Notes under the pieces: generated by a model | The model's input: only the letters and a program-made list of their open reading frames with translations | What the model was told of the DNA's origin: nothing | Databases searched by the model: none | Source of the DNA: Albimonas donghaensis | GTDB lineage: Bacteria > Pseudomonadota > Alphaproteobacteria > Rhodobacterales > Rhodobacteraceae | Length of the DNA stretch: 64,000 bases | NCBI RefSeq assembly: GCF_900106695.1 | Contig: NZ_FNMZ01000001.1 | Coordinates: 620,001-684,000, forward strand | Direction: 5' to 3' | Part shown: in pieces, positions 61,868-64,000 of the stretch | Position numbering within the stretch: position 1 is the first letter of the stretch | How the letters are laid out: the number at the start of each line of letters is the position of its first letter | Made by a program: the position numbers and the translations under genes

Positions 61868-63030
61868 GACGTGCGCTCCAGGATCAGCGAGACATGCGAG
61901 GACAGCACGCCGCCATCCCCGTGATAGAGGCCGAGCGCGGGTTCCCCGGCGATCTGGCGGGGGCCGGCGCGGCCGGTCATCTGGCGCCACGCCTCGACGA
62001 AATGCGCCATGGCGCCGGCGACGCCGCAATGGCCGTAGGAGAGCAGGCCGCCATGGGTGTTGAGCGGCAGGTCGCCCATGCGCGCGAAGCGGCCCGCGGC
62101 GGCGTCCTTCCCGGCCTGGCCGGGGGCGCAGACGCCGAGCGCCTCCAGCAGCAGGGCCAGCGTGACGGTGAAGCTGTCATAGACCGCGAGATACCCCATG
62201 TCGGCGACCGAGGCGCCGGCCCGCTCGAACGCCCGCGCCGAAGCGAGCTTCGCGCCCAGGCAGATGTCGTCGGGCGCCTCCGAGATATGCTGGTGCGTAT
62301 GCGCCTGACCGGCGCCGATGATGCGCATCCCCGGACCCTCGCCGGGCTCCGCCGACAGGATCACCGCGGCGCCGCCATCCGAGATCGGGCAGCAGTCCAT
62401 CAGCTTCAGCGGGTCGGCGATGGTCTTGGAACCCAGCACGTCGTCGACGGCGATGGGGGCCGTGAGCTGGGCGCCGGGCGTGTCGGAGGCCAGCCGCCGC
62501 ATCAGCACCGCCAGTTCCGCGAGATCGGCCTGGGACGCCCCGGTCTCGTGCAGGTAGCGCGCGGCGGTCAGGGCGTAGTAGGCGGGGATGGTGGCGCCGA
62601 GCGGGGATTCCGCCTTCGGGTGGCCGACCTGGGCCAGCGTCTGCACGGCGGCGTCGCGGGACATGCCGGTCAGCCGGTTCTCGCCGCCGACCACGAGGAT
62701 GGTATGCGCCTCCCCCGCCCGGATCAGGGCGTCGCCCAGCATCAGCATCCCCGCCCCGGTGCCGCCGCCCATCTGGATGGCATGGGCGTAGTTGGGGCGC
62801 AGGCCGAAATGCTCGGAGAAGACGGTGGCCAGCATCAGGTGGGGCAGCGCGGTGGAATAGCCGCAGATCAGCCCGTCGATATCGCTGCGCTGGAGGCCGG
62901 CGGCGTCCAGCGCGCCCTGCGCGGCCTCGGTCATCAGGGAGACGGTCGACGACCCCTCCAGCTTGCCGAAGGGCGTGACATGGGCGCCGAGCACATGGGA
63001 CGCGCGGATATGGGAAGCGGGCGCGGTCAT
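61864..63030 (-). CDS. Thiolase-fold protein (SCP-x/Ltp2-like)
   Basis: A 388-residue thiolase superfamily protein. C-terminal marks are NTHGGLLSYGHCGVAGAMAHFVEAW. At the place where condensing thiolases have the acyl-carrying cysteine, the sequence reads MGGGTGAGML, so that Cys is absent. This, and the coupled DUF35 gene, point to an aldolase-like or non-thiolytic enzyme of the lipid-transfer/Ltp2 type rather than an ordinary beta-ketothiolase. ATG at 63030 is preferred; it overlaps the stop of the MaoC gene. Substrate unknown, possibly a branched or cyclic acyl-CoA. Confidence 0.85.
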   Translation of the reverse strand: MTAPASHIRASHVLGAHVTPFGKLEGSSTVSLMTEAAQGALDAAGLQRSDIDGLICGYSTALPHLMLATVFSEHFGLRPNYAHAIQMGGGTGAGMLMLGDALIRAGEAHTILVVGGENRLTGMSRDAAVQTLAQVGHPKAESPLGATIPAYYALTAARYLHETGASQADLAELAVLMRRLASDTPGAQLTAPIAVDDVLGSKTIADPLKLMDCCPISDGGAAVILSAEPGEGPGMRIIGAGQAHTHQHISEAPDDICLGAKLASARAFERAGASVADMGYLAVYDSFTVTLALLLEALGVCAPGQAGKDAAAGRFARMGDLPLNTHGGLLSYGHCGVAGAMAHFVEAWRQMTGRAGPRQIAGEPALGLYHGDGGVLSSHVSLILERTS

Positions 63031-63407
63031 GGCGCGGGCTCCGCGGTCAGGGTTCCTTCGGTGGTGCGGGTCCCGTCGGGAAGCTCCACCCACAGCGCGT
63101 AGGTCCCGGTGGCGGCGTCGGTCAGCGTGGCGCCGGCGGTCAGCGTCTCGCCCACCGGGGCCGGGCGCGAGAAGCGGATCTTCACGTCCCGCACCGCATA
63201 GGCGGGGGCGAGCGCGCGTTCGGCGGCCTCGATGGCGAGGTTCAGGCCCATGGTGCCGTGGCAGATCGCGCGGCCGAAGGGGGATTTCGCGGCGAAATCC
63301 GGATCGCAATGGATCGGGTTGAAATCGGCGGTCAGCTCTCCGTAAGCCATGGCGGTGGCGTGGGAGGAGACAAGCGCGAGCGGGCCGAGGGTCTCGGGAT
63401 AGGTCAT
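63027..63407 (-). CDS. MaoC-like (R)-specific enoyl-CoA hydratase
   Basis: A 126-residue hot-dog-fold protein with the hydratase 2 motif: YGELTADFNPIHCDPDFAAKS and FGRAICHGTMGLNLAI contain the catalytic Asp and His. It should add water to a trans-2-enoyl-CoA. The partner MaoC-like gene lies 13 bases upstream on the same strand; such pairs often form a heteromeric hydratase. Overlaps the thiolase start. Confidence 0.9.
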   Translation of the reverse strand: MTYPETLGPLALVSSHATAMAYGELTADFNPIHCDPDFAAKSPFGRAICHGTMGLNLAIEAAERALAPAYAVRDVKIRFSRPAPVGETLTAGATLTDAATGTYALWVELPDGTRTTEGTLTAEPAP

Positions 63408-63420
63408 GGTCGGGATCTCC

Positions 63421-63837
63421 TTACGCGGCCCAGATCGACAGGATCTCGCCCGAGAGCGCGGGGCGCGTCCCCTCGAACATCTCGACGCCGAGCGTGATCC
63501 AGAAGCGGCCCTTCTTCTCCTCCTTCGCGCGGCAGGCGAAGCGGGCGGTCAGCGTCGCGCCGACGGCGGGCGCGGGGCCGTGGAAGCTCAGCGTCTGGCC
63601 GGCATGGACGTTGCCGGGCGGGCGCGGCTGGAGGGCGCGGATATAGGTCTCCATCATCGCGGCGACCATCAGGGCGCGCGGGGCGGGGGCGCCGGCGGCC
63701 GGAGTCTCGGCGCCGGAGATGGAGGCCCAGAGCGCGGCTTTCTCCGGGGTCAGGGCGATCTCGACCTCGGCCATGGTCTCGCCGACGGGGAAGTCGGCGA
63801 AGGTCCAGGGGGTTTCCTTCAGGGCGGGTCCCATCAT
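63421..63837 (-). CDS. MaoC-like hot-dog protein, FAS1-type dehydratase partner
   Basis: A 138-residue protein beginning MMGPALKETPWTFADFPVGET, with GNVHAGQTLSFHGPAPAVGATL resembling hot-dog dehydratase partners. It lacks the D..NPxH active-site motif seen in its neighbour, so it is probably the non-catalytic or acyl-chain-binding half of a heteromeric hydratase. Its ATG overlaps the stop of the acyl-CoA synthetase (ATGA). Confidence 0.75.
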   Translation of the reverse strand: MMGPALKETPWTFADFPVGETMAEVEIALTPEKAALWASISGAETPAAGAPAPRALMVAAMMETYIRALQPRPPGNVHAGQTLSFHGPAPAVGATLTARFACRAKEEKKGRFWITLGVEMFEGTRPALSGEILSIWAA

Positions 63838-64000
63838 GCGGGCGTCTCCTCGGCGGTCAGGGGCGTGAGCAGGGCGTCGAGCGCCACGACCCCGTCGGGG
63901 CGGGCGAGCAGGGGGTTGATCTCGAGGCTGTCGAACCCGTCCGGGTTGGCGGCGGCGATGACCGAAAGGCGGGAGATGGCGTCGGCGGCCGCGTCCAGGT
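63834..64000 (-). CDS. Acyl-CoA synthetase (ADP-forming type), C-terminal end (5' part beyond window)
   Basis: The minus-strand frame enters from base 64000 and gives the last residues, with LDAAADAISRLSVIAAAN, then FDSLEINPLLARPDGVVALDALL. SLEINPL is the end of the ATP-grasp domain of acetate/acyl-CoA ligases (NDP-forming). It would activate the acid that the downstream genes degrade. Stop TGA overlaps the next start. Only about 54 residues are visible. Confidence 0.8.
   Translation of the reverse strand, partial: LDAAADAISRLSVIAAANPDGFDSLEINPLLARPDGVVALDALLTPLTAEETPA

Overview
The window looks like chromosomal DNA of a very GC-rich alphaproteobacterium, most likely of the order Rhodobacterales. 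The clues are a split cobaltochelatase pair (cobS, cobT) close to a J-domain gene and bolA, a VPLPA-CTERM protein, TRAP and Dpp transporters in tight ATGA-overlapping operons, and strong codon-position GC bias that opens long false reading frames on the antisense strand. The organism was inferred from gene content only; no rRNA or tRNA gene was seen.

Layout. 1-8.5 kb: the end of an allophanate hydrolase gene, an M20 deacetylase on the minus strand, and a divergent family-5 peptide-type ABC transporter operon (two ATPases, binding protein, two permeases). A pair of overlapping palindromes lies in the divergent promoter. 8.5-17.2 kb: a small membrane protein, a VPLPA-CTERM surface protein, cobT/cobS, a membrane-anchored nuclease, a PLP-dependent trans-sulfuration enzyme, a J-domain protein, BolA and a small lipoprotein. 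17.4-20.6 kb: a DUF4177-like protein, gatB and an amino-acid-type binding protein.

20.8-30.6 kb is an accessory catabolic island: aspartate dehydrogenase, TRAP transporter (dctP, dctQ, dctM), cupin, NIPSNAP protein, alpha/beta hydrolase, two short-chain dehydrogenases, a TetR regulator, a 69-residue protein and a creatininase-family amidohydrolase. The dctP promoter carries a TTGACA -35 box and a near-perfect 24-bp palindrome over the expected -10 region.

30.8-50.9 kb is the most interesting part. An operon for the osmolyte glucosylglycerol (gpsA, HAD phosphatase, ggpS) sits next to a complete glycogen locus: galU, glgB, a GH13 enzyme resembling glucosylglycerol hydrolase, and glgC on the plus strand; glgP, glgA and a 1375-residue GlgX-MalQ fusion on the minus strand. 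ADP-glucose from GlgC would feed both glycogen synthase and GgpS, and the putative hydrolase would return glucose, so carbon storage and salt protection appear to be encoded as one module.

51-57 kb: a YjhX-family protein, zinc uptake (znuA divergent from zur-znuC-znuB, with His-rich stretches in both ZnuA and ZnuC and candidate Zur boxes between), and an MFS exporter. 57-64 kb: an enoyl-CoA hydratase, a VOC protein, a MarC protein, a membrane-anchored GH19-type muramidase-like protein, and a minus-strand acyl-CoA operon (ATP-grasp acyl-CoA synthetase end, two MaoC-like proteins, a thiolase-fold protein without the usual N-terminal cysteine, a DUF35 zinc-ribbon protein, an acyl-CoA dehydrogenase) that runs off the end of the window.
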